Part shown: piece after piece, positions 9,135 to 16,763 of the stretch | Position numbering within the stretch: the stretch's first letter is position 1 | Layout: the number at the start of each line of letters is the position of its first letter | Notes under the pieces: model-generated | Databases searched by the model: none | Told to the model about the DNA's origin: nothing | What the model saw: the letters and a program-made list of their open reading frames with translations, nothing else | Translations under genes and position numbers: made by a program | Source of the DNA: Paracoccaceae bacterium | GTDB taxonomy: Bacteria; Pseudomonadota; Alphaproteobacteria; Rhodobacterales; Rhodobacteraceae | Direction: 5' to 3' | Length of the DNA: 64,000 nucleotides | NCBI GenBank assembly: GCA_018222585.1 | Contig: JAAFAB010000002.1 | Span: 620,001-684,000, forward strand

Positions 9135-10041
9135 TCCCGCGACCCTGACCCCCGCAGCCGAGCCCGAGCGCGGCACCGCCCGCGACGCCCTGCGCGCCTT
9201 CTGGGCCGACTTCCGCCGCAACCGCGGCGCCGTGATCGGCCTGGCGGTGATCGCCTTGCTGGTGCTGGTGGCCCTGCTGGCCCCGCTGCTGGCGCCCCAT
9301 GATCCGACGCAACAATTCCGCGACGCCCTGCTGGTGCCGCCCGCCTGGCAGCCCGAGGGGCAGGGGGCCTATCTGCTGGGCACCGACGCCCTGGGTCGCG
9401 ACATCCTTTCGCGGCTGATCTTTGGCGCCCGCTATTCACTGCTGATCGGGTTGATGGTGGTGACCATCGCCCTGACCGGTGGGATCACCATCGGCGTTGT
9501 CTCGGGCTATTTCGGTGGCTGGGTGGATACGGTCATCATGCGGATTATGGACGTGATCCTGGCCTTCCCCTCGCTGTTGCTGGCGCTGGTGCTGGTGGCG
9601 ATCCTGGGGCCGGGGCTGACCAATGCGATGGTGGCCATCGCGTTGGTGCTCCAGCCGCATTTCGCCCGCCTGGCCCGGGCCAGCGTGATGAACGAGAAGA
9701 CCCGCGAATACGTGGTGGCCGCCCGCATCGCCGGGGCCTCGAACCTGCGGTTGATGCTGCGCACCATCCTTCCCAACTGCCTGGCGCCGCTGATCGTGCA
9801 GGGCACTCTGTCCTTCTCGACCGCGATCCTGGATGCCGCCGCCCTTGGCTTCCTTGGCCTTGGCGCGCAGCCGCCAACGCCCGAGTGGGGCACCATGCTG
9901 GCCGATGCGCGCGAGTTCATCCTGCGCGCGCCCTGGGTGGTGACCTTTCCGGGGCTGGCGATCCTGACCACCGTGCTGGCGATCAACCTGTGTGGCGACG
10001 GGCTCCGGGATGCGCTCGACCCGCGACTGAAAAGGGGCTGA
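9127..10041 (+). CDS. ABC transporter permease, DppC-like
   Basis: A 304-residue permease, partner of the DppB-like protein. The ATG at 9127 is chosen because it follows GAGGATCC and yields the family N-terminus. It contains an N-terminal transmembrane helix, the DppC motif LLGTDALGRDILSRLI, and an EAA loop (YVVAARIAGASNLRLMLRTILPN). It ends 5 bp before the first ATPase gene. It forms the translocation pore with the preceding protein. Confidence 0.92.
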   Translation: MADPATLTPAAEPERGTARDALRAFWADFRRNRGAVIGLAVIALLVLVALLAPLLAPHDPTQQFRDALLVPPAWQPEGQGAYLLGTDALGRDILSRLIFGARYSLLIGLMVVTIALTGGITIGVVSGYFGGWVDTVIMRIMDVILAFPSLLLALVLVAILGPGLTNAMVAIALVLQPHFARLARASVMNEKTREYVVAARIAGASNLRLMLRTILPNCLAPLIVQGTLSFSTAILDAAALGFLGLGAQPPTPEWGTMLADAREFILRAPWVVTFPGLAILTTVLAINLCGDGLRDALDPRLKRG

Positions 10042-10046
10042 GAGAG

Positions 10047-10868
10047 ATGACGACGCTACTCGAAATTCGCAATCTCACCGTCACTTTCGCGACATCCAGC
10101 GGACCGCTGATTGCGGTCTCGGGGATCGACCTGCACGTGGATGCGGGCGAGGTGCTGGCCATCGTAGGCGAAAGCGGCTCTGGCAAATCCGTGGCCATGC
10201 TTGCGGTGATGGGCCTCCTGCCCGACACCGCCACGGTCACCGCCGACATGATCCGCTTCGACGGCACCGATCTGCTGGCCCTGTCGCCGAAGGAGCGGCG
10301 CCGCATCATCGGGCGCGATATCGCCATGATCTTTCAGGAACCCATTGCCTCGCTCAACCCGGCCTTCACCGTGGGCCTGCAGATCGGCGAGGTCTTGAAA
10401 AAGCATCAGGGCATGAACCGCGCCGCGCGCCGGGCCCGCACCCTGACCCTGCTTGAGGCCGTGGGCCTGCCCGACCCGGTGGGCAAGCTGCGCGCCTATC
10501 CGCACCAGATGTCGGGCGGCCAGTGCCAGCGGGTCATGATCGCCATGGCCATCGCCTGTGCGCCGAAATTGCTGATCGCGGATGAGCCAACGACCGCGCT
10601 CGACGTGACGATCCAGAAACAGATCCTCGATCTGCTGGTCGAGTTGCAGGAGGCCTCCGGAATGGGGCTGATCATGATCACCCACGACATGGGCGTGGTG
10701 GCCGAAACCGCCGATCGGGTCATCGTCCAGTACCAGGGGGTGAAGCGGGAAGAGGCCGACGTGCTGTCGCTATTTGAGACGCCGCGGGACAGCTACACCC
10801 GCGCGCTGCTGTCGGCGCTGCCCGACCGGGCGGCGGGCGGCCCGTTGTCGGGGGTGGTGGTCTCATGA
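10047..10868 (+). CDS. ABC transporter ATP-binding protein, DppD-like
   Basis: A 273-residue ATPase. The ATG at 10047 follows AGAGAG and restores the normal N-terminus ([11 protein letters not shown]). Walker A is GESGSGKS near residue 41, the signature is MSGGQCQRV, and Walker B is [12 protein letters not shown], followed by the ITHDMGVV switch. It is shorter than typical DppD proteins (about 320 residues) because little remains after the [10 protein letters not shown] segment, so the usual C-terminal oligopeptide extension is largely missing. It overlaps the next ATPase by 4 bp. Confidence 0.9.
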   Translation: MTTLLEIRNLTVTFATSSGPLIAVSGIDLHVDAGEVLAIVGESGSGKSVAMLAVMGLLPDTATVTADMIRFDGTDLLALSPKERRRIIGRDIAMIFQEPIASLNPAFTVGLQIGEVLKKHQGMNRAARRARTLTLLEAVGLPDPVGKLRAYPHQMSGGQCQRVMIAMAIACAPKLLIADEPTTALDVTIQKQILDLLVELQEASGMGLIMITHDMGVVAETADRVIVQYQGVKREEADVLSLFETPRDSYTRALLSALPDRAAGGPLSGVVVS

Positions 10869-11713
10869 GCCGTTTCGTGCTGGAGGCCAAGGGCCTCATC
10901 CGTGATTATCCGGGGCGCGGCGGGCTGCTGCGCAAGGCAGACCCCGTGCGGGCGCTGAAGGGGGTCGATCTGGAGTTGGAGCAGGGCACCACCCTGTCGG
11001 TGGTGGGCGAGTCGGGCTGCGGCAAGTCCACACTTGCGCGGATCCTGACCCTGATCGACCCGGCCACGGGGGGCGAACTGCTCATCGACGGCCAGGCGGT
11101 GGACATCGCCCGCCACCGCCCCTCGGCAGAAGTGCGGCGCAAGGTGCGCATCGTCTTTCAGAACCCCTATGGCTCGCTCAACCCGCGCCAGAAGGTGGGC
11201 GATGCCCTGGGGGAGGAGCTGCTGCTGAACACCGGGCTGTCGGCGCAGGACCGACGCCGCAAGGTGGGCGACATGCTGGAACGGGTCGGCCTCCAACGGG
11301 CTCATGCGGGGCGCTACCCGCATATGTTCTCGGGCGGACAGCGCCAGCGGATCGCCATCGCGCGCGCCCTGATGGTCAACCCGCGCATCCTGATCCTAGA
11401 TGAACCCGTCTCGGCGCTGGACTTGTCGGTGCAGGCCAAGGTGCTGAACCTGCTTGCTGATCTGCAGCGCGAGTTTGCGCTGTCCTACATCTTCATCAGC
11501 CATGACCTGTCGGTCGTTCGGCGGATCTCAGACAAGGTGATGGTGATGCAGGCGGGCGAGGTGGTGGAGCGCGGCACCCGGGACGCGGTCTTCGGCGCGC
11601 CCTCGCACCCCTATACGCGTCAACTGCTGGCCGCGACGCCCTCCACCGATACCGAGGCCATCCGTGCCCGGCTCGCACGCCGCGCCGCCCTGCGCGCAGA
11701 ACAGACCCTCTGA
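10865..11713 (+). CDS. ABC transporter ATP-binding protein, DppF-like
   Basis: A 282-residue ATPase, second nucleotide-binding subunit of the importer. Walker A is GESGCGKS, the Q loop lies in VFQNPYGSLNPR (typical of DppF/OppF), the signature is FSGGQRQRI, Walker B is ILILDEPVSALD, and a switch histidine is in FISHDLSV. The C-terminus stops soon after the PYTRQLLAATP segment, again shorter than most family members. Translation is probably coupled to the previous gene by the ATGA overlap. Confidence 0.92.
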   Translation: MSRFVLEAKGLIRDYPGRGGLLRKADPVRALKGVDLELEQGTTLSVVGESGCGKSTLARILTLIDPATGGELLIDGQAVDIARHRPSAEVRRKVRIVFQNPYGSLNPRQKVGDALGEELLLNTGLSAQDRRRKVGDMLERVGLQRAHAGRYPHMFSGGQRQRIAIARALMVNPRILILDEPVSALDLSVQAKVLNLLADLQREFALSYIFISHDLSVVRRISDKVMVMQAGEVVERGTRDAVFGAPSHPYTRQLLAATPSTDTEAIRARLARRAALRAEQTL

Positions 11714-11726
11714 AAAGGAGCCCCAG

Positions 11727-12833
11727 ATGCTGGACGACGACAAGGACGTGCGCCGCGATGACCGCTACGCCACGACACAGAAATATGCCTCCCTACGGGG
11801 GATCCGGGCGGCGGCGCGGAAGAACCTGTCGGACATGGTGTGGAACTACATGCACTGCGGCACCGGCGACGAGGTGACGGCGCGGGCCAATGTGGCGGCC
11901 TTCGACGACTACCTTTTCGAGGCGCCGCTGTTTGCCGGTGTGGCGAACCCCGACACCTCGACACGGGTGCTGGGCCATGACCTGACCTTTCCCGCCTTCA
12001 CCGCGCCTTTCGGCGGCGGCGAGACGCTGTTCCACCCCGAAGGTATGTGTGCCGTGGGCCGCGCCGCCCATGCGGCCGGCATAAAGCAGTTCGTACCCGT
12101 GGCGGCTGGCCATTCGCTGGAAGAGGTGCGCGCGGCCTCTCCCGCAGCGCTGGTGTTCCAGCTGACCTTCGTGGGCGAAGAGGCCCAGGTGATCGACATG
12201 ATGCACCGCGCCAAGGACGCCGGGTACGAGTACATCTGCGTCACCTATTCCCCGATCCGTCAGTGGCGCGAGCGGATGATGGAGGATCGCTTCTCTATGC
12301 CCGGCGCGGGCAAGCCCGCGAACTTCGGCCCGGACACCTCTGACCCGGCGATGTTGCAGGAGCTGCTGGATTTCACCCGGCCGCGCTGGAGCTGGGACCA
12401 GGCGGCGCGGGTCATCGCGGCCTCGCCGCTGCCCTGCATCGTCAAGGGCGTGACCAGCCGGGCCGATGCCACCGCGGCGCTGAAGGCCGGCGCGCAGGGC
12501 CTTTACGTGTCGAACTACGGTGGCCGTACGATCGACCGGGAACCGGCCTCGATCTCCACCCTGGCCGATGTCCGGGATGAGGCGGGTCCCGATGTGACTG
12601 TAGTCTTTGATAGCGGTATCCGTCGCGGGTCCGACATTGCCACGGCGCTGGCCCTTGGCGCCGATGCGGTGCTGCTGGGAAGGGCCTGTGCCCTGGGGCT
12701 GGCAGCCGATGGCGAGGCGGGGGTGAAGCGCGTCCTCGACCTTCTGCGGGACGAGTTCTGGACGACCTTGGGCCATCTGGGATGCTCCTCGGTCGCTGAT
12801 CTGTCGCCCGCCGTCTTCCGGTCGCGCCTATGA
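11727..12833 (+). CDS. FMN alpha-hydroxyacid oxidase family protein lacking catalytic residues
   Basis: A 368-residue TIM-barrel protein of the glycolate/lactate oxidase family. The ATG at 11727 follows AAGGAG. The fold landmarks are present: the N-terminal MVWNY segment (tyrosine aligned with glycolate-oxidase Tyr24), IVKGV (FMN lysine), GGR (substrate arginine), and phosphate-binding DSGIRRG and LGADAVLLGR loops. However, the nearly invariant motif SNHGGR reads SNYGGR here, so the catalytic histidine is Tyr264. The usual TVDTP motif reads VTYSP, so the partner aspartate is Tyr174. Normal 2-hydroxyacid oxidation by the known mechanism is therefore doubtful. FMN binding and another flavin chemistry remain possible. 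It sits between the ABC transporter and the second DAO-type enzyme, overlapping the latter by 4 bp. Confidence 0.85.
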   Translation: MLDDDKDVRRDDRYATTQKYASLRGIRAAARKNLSDMVWNYMHCGTGDEVTARANVAAFDDYLFEAPLFAGVANPDTSTRVLGHDLTFPAFTAPFGGGETLFHPEGMCAVGRAAHAAGIKQFVPVAAGHSLEEVRAASPAALVFQLTFVGEEAQVIDMMHRAKDAGYEYICVTYSPIRQWRERMMEDRFSMPGAGKPANFGPDTSDPAMLQELLDFTRPRWSWDQAARVIAASPLPCIVKGVTSRADATAALKAGAQGLYVSNYGGRTIDREPASISTLADVRDEAGPDVTVVFDSGIRRGSDIATALALGADAVLLGRACALGLAADGEAGVKRVLDLLRDEFWTTLGHLGCSSVADLSPAVFRSRL

Positions 12834-13930
12834 AGATCGCAGTTCTGGGCGCCGGTGCCATCGGCGCCAATATCGCTCATCGTCTGGCGGTACGTGGCGC
12901 CGAGGTGGTGCTGATCGACGGGCAGGCCCCGGCGGCGGGCACCAGTGGTGCTTCCTTTTCCTGGCTGTCGTCCTTTCCTCAGCTCTCTTGGGCCGAGGAT
13001 CCCGGACGCCGCGCGCTGCGCCTTTCGGTCAACCCCCATTTCGACCGCCTGGCGGAGGAACTGGGGGGCGACTGGCTTGACTGGTGCGGCACGCTGACGG
13101 TCGAAAGCGCGGTGCCTGCCTTCGACGGGGCGGTGGAGCGCTCGACCGAGGCCGGGGCACAGATCGAGGTCCTCGACGCCGGGGACTTGGCGCGGATCGA
13201 GCCGCATCTGAGGCTGGCAGAGGGAGAGAGGGTGGCCTTCGAGCTGCGCTCGGGCTGGGTGGATGCGCCCGCTATGATCGAGCAGCTGATCCGGGTCTTC
13301 CGCCTGTCGGGCGGCACCTTGCAGATAGGCCAGCCGGTGACCGCGCTACGCCGTGTGGGCGCCCGCGTTATCGGAGTCACCCTGGGAGACGGCACGCAGA
13401 TCGACGCGGACCTGGTGGTCAATGCCGCCGGCGCCTCCGCAACACATATCGCTGCCATGGCAGAGCTGTCGATCCCGATGGAGTTGGTGCCAGGCATGAT
13501 GCTCTATGCTGGAGCCGGAGCGACGGCCCTGCCGCGCCACGTCATCAACGGCGACCGTTGGCTACTGCGCCCGGACCGGCGCGAGGGCGTGGCGATCCAC
13601 TGGCGCGGAGAGGGGCTAACGGCCGTTCATGGCAACAACGGCGCCGATGGTCCCGCGATGCTAGCCGACGTGGCCCACTCGGTCCCAGCTCTTGTAGGAC
13701 AGCAATTAATGCGGGAACGGATCGGCATCCGAGCCATCCCCTTCGGCGGGCCAGTGATCGGCTCGCTGCCGTGGATCTCGGGGTACTACAGCGCGGTCTC
13801 CCACGGGGGGATCGGCTGGGGACCGATTTGGGCCGACCTGGCGGCACGGGAGATCCTTGACGGGACACTCGCGTCGGAGTTGTCAGGCCTGAGGCCGACG
13901 CGTTTCTACATGGATGTGCCCGAGCGGTAA
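12830..13930 (+). CDS. DAO-type FAD-dependent oxidoreductase (second)
   Basis: A 366-residue flavoenzyme of the D-amino-acid oxidase/DadA superfamily. The dinucleotide motif GAGAIG is at residues 7-12. A second glycine/serine-rich FAD segment (GTSGASFSWLSS) follows near residue 40, and a conserved VVNAAGASA segment is in the middle. It differs clearly in sequence from the first DAO-type enzyme of the operon (6503-7606), so the pair is unlikely to be a recent duplication and may act on successive intermediates. It is the last gene of the operon and overlaps the previous gene by 4 bp. The gene-free patch with a transposase remnant starts right after it. Confidence 0.86.
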   Translation: MKIAVLGAGAIGANIAHRLAVRGAEVVLIDGQAPAAGTSGASFSWLSSFPQLSWAEDPGRRALRLSVNPHFDRLAEELGGDWLDWCGTLTVESAVPAFDGAVERSTEAGAQIEVLDAGDLARIEPHLRLAEGERVAFELRSGWVDAPAMIEQLIRVFRLSGGTLQIGQPVTALRRVGARVIGVTLGDGTQIDADLVVNAAGASATHIAAMAELSIPMELVPGMMLYAGAGATALPRHVINGDRWLLRPDRREGVAIHWRGEGLTAVHGNNGADGPAMLADVAHSVPALVGQQLMRERIGIRAIPFGGPVIGSLPWISGYYSAVSHGGIGWGPIWADLAAREILDGTLASELSGLRPTRFYMDVPER

Positions 13931-14138
13931 ATGTGCGACATGAGCCTGTATCTCCGGGTTGCAAGCTGTCATTCGCTGCAGCCTGAACGAACGGTAGTGA
14001 AGCGCAGGTAGCGAACGCCGCATCGGGGTTAGGCAGGCCCGCTGGAGCGGTCGCTATCGGCTTGTTCCGTTGAAAAACTCGGCTCGGGGAGCGTGTTGAC
14101 CCTCGACCATGATTTGCGGTGCCTGCGCCTATCCTTCG
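13931..14138. other. Gene-free spacer next to an IS remnant
   Basis: No coding frame, terminator or RNA gene is recognisable. The string GTCATTCGCTGC near 13968 resembles one at about 3561 in the earlier gene-free patch, which may reflect an old dispersed repeat. That is weak evidence. Confidence 0.3.
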
Positions 14139-14330
14139 TCAACAGGCAACCTGTGGGATCGGAATGAGCTTTGCGGGCTTCCGGAGGTTCTGCGCGGTGG
14201 CTGCGAGGTGAAGTTCATCTCGTGCGCCGCTCGGTCCTCGCAATCGGAGACGATCGAGGCCCGGAATGCGCTTCAACTGCGCGAAGAGCATCTCCACCTT
14301 TTTCCGGAGCTTGCAGGAGATCGCGTCGTC
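14139..14330 (-). pseudogene. C-terminal remnant of an IS1182-type transposase
   Basis: On the minus strand a frame ending at 14139 reads KLRKKVEMLFAQLKRIPGL, then DRLRLRGPSGARDEL and LAATAQNLRKPAKLIP. From family knowledge this is the C-terminal end of the transposase of IS1182-like elements (the KKVEMLFAxLKR...LRGPxGAxDEFxLAATAQNLRKLAK pattern). Only about 60 residues are left. The upstream part of the frame is not transposase-like, and no partner terminal repeat was found. It is a dead fragment, useful as evidence of past insertion between the oxidase operon and the OpgC-like gene. Confidence 0.75.
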
Positions 14331-14536
14331 GGGCGCCTGGCGCAGCGACAGGTCCCGTCCTATCAGGCGCTGGCAGGGGAGCGCTAGACCGGACCATTCT
14401 AAGGCACTAAGGTCGACGTCTCCTTCATCGAGCAGCTCGTGCTCCTCAGCCATGACCCCGGGACGCTGTGCCCATCGACCCAGACGAAAGCCTGCCTCCC
14501 TCTTCTGAGGCAGGCGGCACTGCCAGGACAAGTGAC

Positions 14537-15709
14537 ATGAAACGTCTCGACTTTCTTGACGGGATGCGGGGGTTCTTCCTGCTGACCATGGCCCTCTCCC
14601 ACCTCGTCCTGCAGGGCGGCGTATGGCTCACGGAGTTGCATTTCCGTCAACTGATGTTCGTCGAGAGTGCGCAGGGCTTCGTCTTTCTCTCGGGCCTCAT
14701 GGTCGGTCTGGTCCAGGGCAGGCGCCTGTTGCGCGACGGTCGCACCGCGATGCGAAAGTCCATCCTGTCCAGAATGGCAGAGCTCTGGCTCTGGACGGTC
14801 GGGCTGATCTTCCTGGCCCTGGTGGTCCGGGACCTCGCCCCCGGGGGCTACCTTGCCTGGCGCAACTGGCTCGGCACCGCACCGATCGGCGATCCGATGC
14901 GGATCTTCGGGATCCTGACGCTCACCTTCCAGCCGACCTTCATGGACATCCTGCCCATGTACATCTTCTTCATGGGCGCCTCGATCGTGGTCATCCGCTG
15001 GGTCGGCGAGGGGCGCTGGTGGCTCGCGGCAGGCCTGTCGGCGCTCAGCTGGATCGTATGCCAGCTGGAGGTGGCGCGGATCTGGTCCGGACCGCTGAAC
15101 GAGGCCCTGAAGGCGTCGGACACGCAGGGGCTGCGCATGGCCTTCGATCCGATGGGCTGGCAGGTCCTGTTCATCGCCGGGGTCATCCTGGGCGCCCTCT
15201 GGGCGCGCGGTCGCATCAGTTGGGACACCGTCTTCGGCCCGAAAACGCGCGGCGTGGCGTTCTGCGCCTTCGTGGTCATGCTGCTCTTCGCCCCGCTGCG
15301 CTTCGCCACCGCGCACGGGATGATGCCGCAGGAGATGCTCGAACTGTTCTGGCCGTTCGATCAGCGCTCGAATTTCAGCGTGATCTACCTGGCGAACTTC
15401 CTGGCCGCGGCCGTCCTGTTCAGCTGGCTGGTGATCGCCGGCCGCCAGGACCGGCTGGCCTCCGTCCGGATGATCTCGGGCGGTCTGCGCTGGGTCTTCA
15501 CGCAGCCCGCGCTCTGCCTGCTCGGGCGGCATTCGCTGCATGTCTATGCCTGGCATGTCGTGCTGGTCTATGCGGTGCGATATTACGACAGCGCCTGGGG
15601 GCCGAGCGGAGGAGTGACCAATACGTTCCTCGGTCTCTACGTGATCGCGTTGATGTGGGTGCCGCCTCTGATCCGAGAGCGCGCATGGCATCGCCGGATC
15701 GCAGCCTGA
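14537..15709 (+). CDS. OpgC-family membrane protein (acyltransferase-like)
   Basis: A 390-residue polytopic membrane protein with about ten hydrophobic segments. The start is at ATG 14537 (M-K-R-L-D-F-L-D-G-M-R-G), which is the signature N-terminus of the OpgC_C family. GxGFVFLSG-like and HSLHVYAWHVVLVY segments also fit. The family includes OpgC, which succinylates osmoregulated periplasmic glucans, and related acyltransferase-3-like proteins. The glucan substrate is inferred from the family only, and no opgG/opgH gene is nearby. The gene lies directly after a transposase remnant, so its present neighbourhood may be recent. Confidence 0.82.
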   Translation: MKRLDFLDGMRGFFLLTMALSHLVLQGGVWLTELHFRQLMFVESAQGFVFLSGLMVGLVQGRRLLRDGRTAMRKSILSRMAELWLWTVGLIFLALVVRDLAPGGYLAWRNWLGTAPIGDPMRIFGILTLTFQPTFMDILPMYIFFMGASIVVIRWVGEGRWWLAAGLSALSWIVCQLEVARIWSGPLNEALKASDTQGLRMAFDPMGWQVLFIAGVILGALWARGRISWDTVFGPKTRGVAFCAFVVMLLFAPLRFATAHGMMPQEMLELFWPFDQRSNFSVIYLANFLAAAVLFSWLVIAGRQDRLASVRMISGGLRWVFTQPALCLLGRHSLHVYAWHVVLVYAVRYYDSAWGPSGGVTNTFLGLYVIALMWVPPLIRERAWHRRIAA

Positions 15710-16136
15710 TCCGGAGCTCTTGAGCCAAGGCCAGTGTTGGTCATGGCGTCAAAGCCGGAACTCGGCGGCCACCGGCCACCCGGTTTCGTTTCAAGGCGAA
15801 TGGGGTCCACCCTGTGCATTCCGCGCCCTTCCTGCGCTGCCATCGCCAGGGGCGGCATCGAAGCCTGCGGGAAAGCATCTGCAGTCCGGTCGCCATGTTC
15901 CGCCGTCATCGGGCGTGTCCGATGACGGCGATCTTCAAGCCCGCCTGGTTGAGCGTCGAGGGAAGCGGCATCGGGCGGAGGTTCCGGCCACTCTCCCTTT
16001 CGCGAGCGTCCGTCAGGCGGACAGCTGAGGGTTGGGTGTCCAAGGCCCCCGTCTTCGCCGGCACACTCACGGCGCGTCTAAGTCTCGCGGTCGGGTACTG
16101 GCCGAGGGGCTCGACCTGTTGCGCTGGAGGACCGCG
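15710..16136. other. Gene-free region before the GST gene
   Basis: 427 bases without a convincing gene. All frames are short, rich in Arg/Pro/Ala and unlike known families. No strong promoter, terminator or repeat was recognised. The ribosome site of the next gene (GGAGG near 16127) is at its end. Confidence 0.35.
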
Positions 16137-16763
16137 ATGCTGGATTTTTATCACTCGCCAGGAAGCTGCTCGAACGGAATCGGCCTGTTGCTGCATGAAC
16201 TGCAGGCCGAATTCACGCTCCATCTGGTCAATGTCCGGCAGGGGGAACAGAAAAGCCCGGCCTACCGGCAGGCCAACCCCAAGGGCAAGGTTCCGGCGCT
16301 TGGCCTGCCCGGGGGGGGCGTGCTGACCGAGTTCCCGGCGATTGCCGTCTGGCTGGCCGCGCATCACCCGGCGGCCGGCCTCTGGCCAGAAACGTCGCTT
16401 GCGCAGGCGCGGATCCTCGAGGCGCTCGACTTCATGATCGGCTCGGTGCACATGCGGGGGTTCACCTTCGTGAAGATGCCGCAAAAGTTCCTCTCGGACC
16501 CCGAGGGTCAGGCGGCCCTGCGCGCCCATGGGCGCGACGAGGTCGCGCGCGGGTTGGACCTGCTGTCCGGGCAAATGGGGCAGGGGGACTACCTTCTCGG
16601 CGATTTCTCCATCGCCGATGCGGCGCTGTTCTTTCTGCTGACCTGGGCCGAGGAGGAGGGGGTCGCGCTGCCGCCGAACCTCGCCGACTGCCTGGCGCGC
16701 ATCCGGGCGCGCCCCGCCTGCCAGGCCGCCGCCCCGTTGCTGCGGCGCCAGGTCACCGCATGA
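16137..16763 (+). CDS. Glutathione S-transferase family protein
   Basis: A 208-residue GST. The ATG at 16137 follows GGAGG. The N-terminal thioredoxin fold begins with DFYHSPGSCSN, placing Ser/Cys at the usual catalytic position. The cis-proline motif is GKVPAL and the glutathione-contact motif is TEFPAIAVWL. The all-alpha domain has the GDFSIADAALF helix-capping box. In catabolic clusters such enzymes often act as glutathione-dependent isomerases (maleylpyruvate or maleylacetoacetate type) or dehalogenases. Its 4-bp overlap with the sulfatase gene and the ring-cleavage genes downstream make an isomerase role plausible but unproven. Confidence 0.85.
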   Translation: MLDFYHSPGSCSNGIGLLLHELQAEFTLHLVNVRQGEQKSPAYRQANPKGKVPALGLPGGGVLTEFPAIAVWLAAHHPAAGLWPETSLAQARILEALDFMIGSVHMRGFTFVKMPQKFLSDPEGQAALRAHGRDEVARGLDLLSGQMGQGDYLLGDFSIADAALFFLLTWAEEEGVALPPNLADCLARIRARPACQAAAPLLRRQVTA

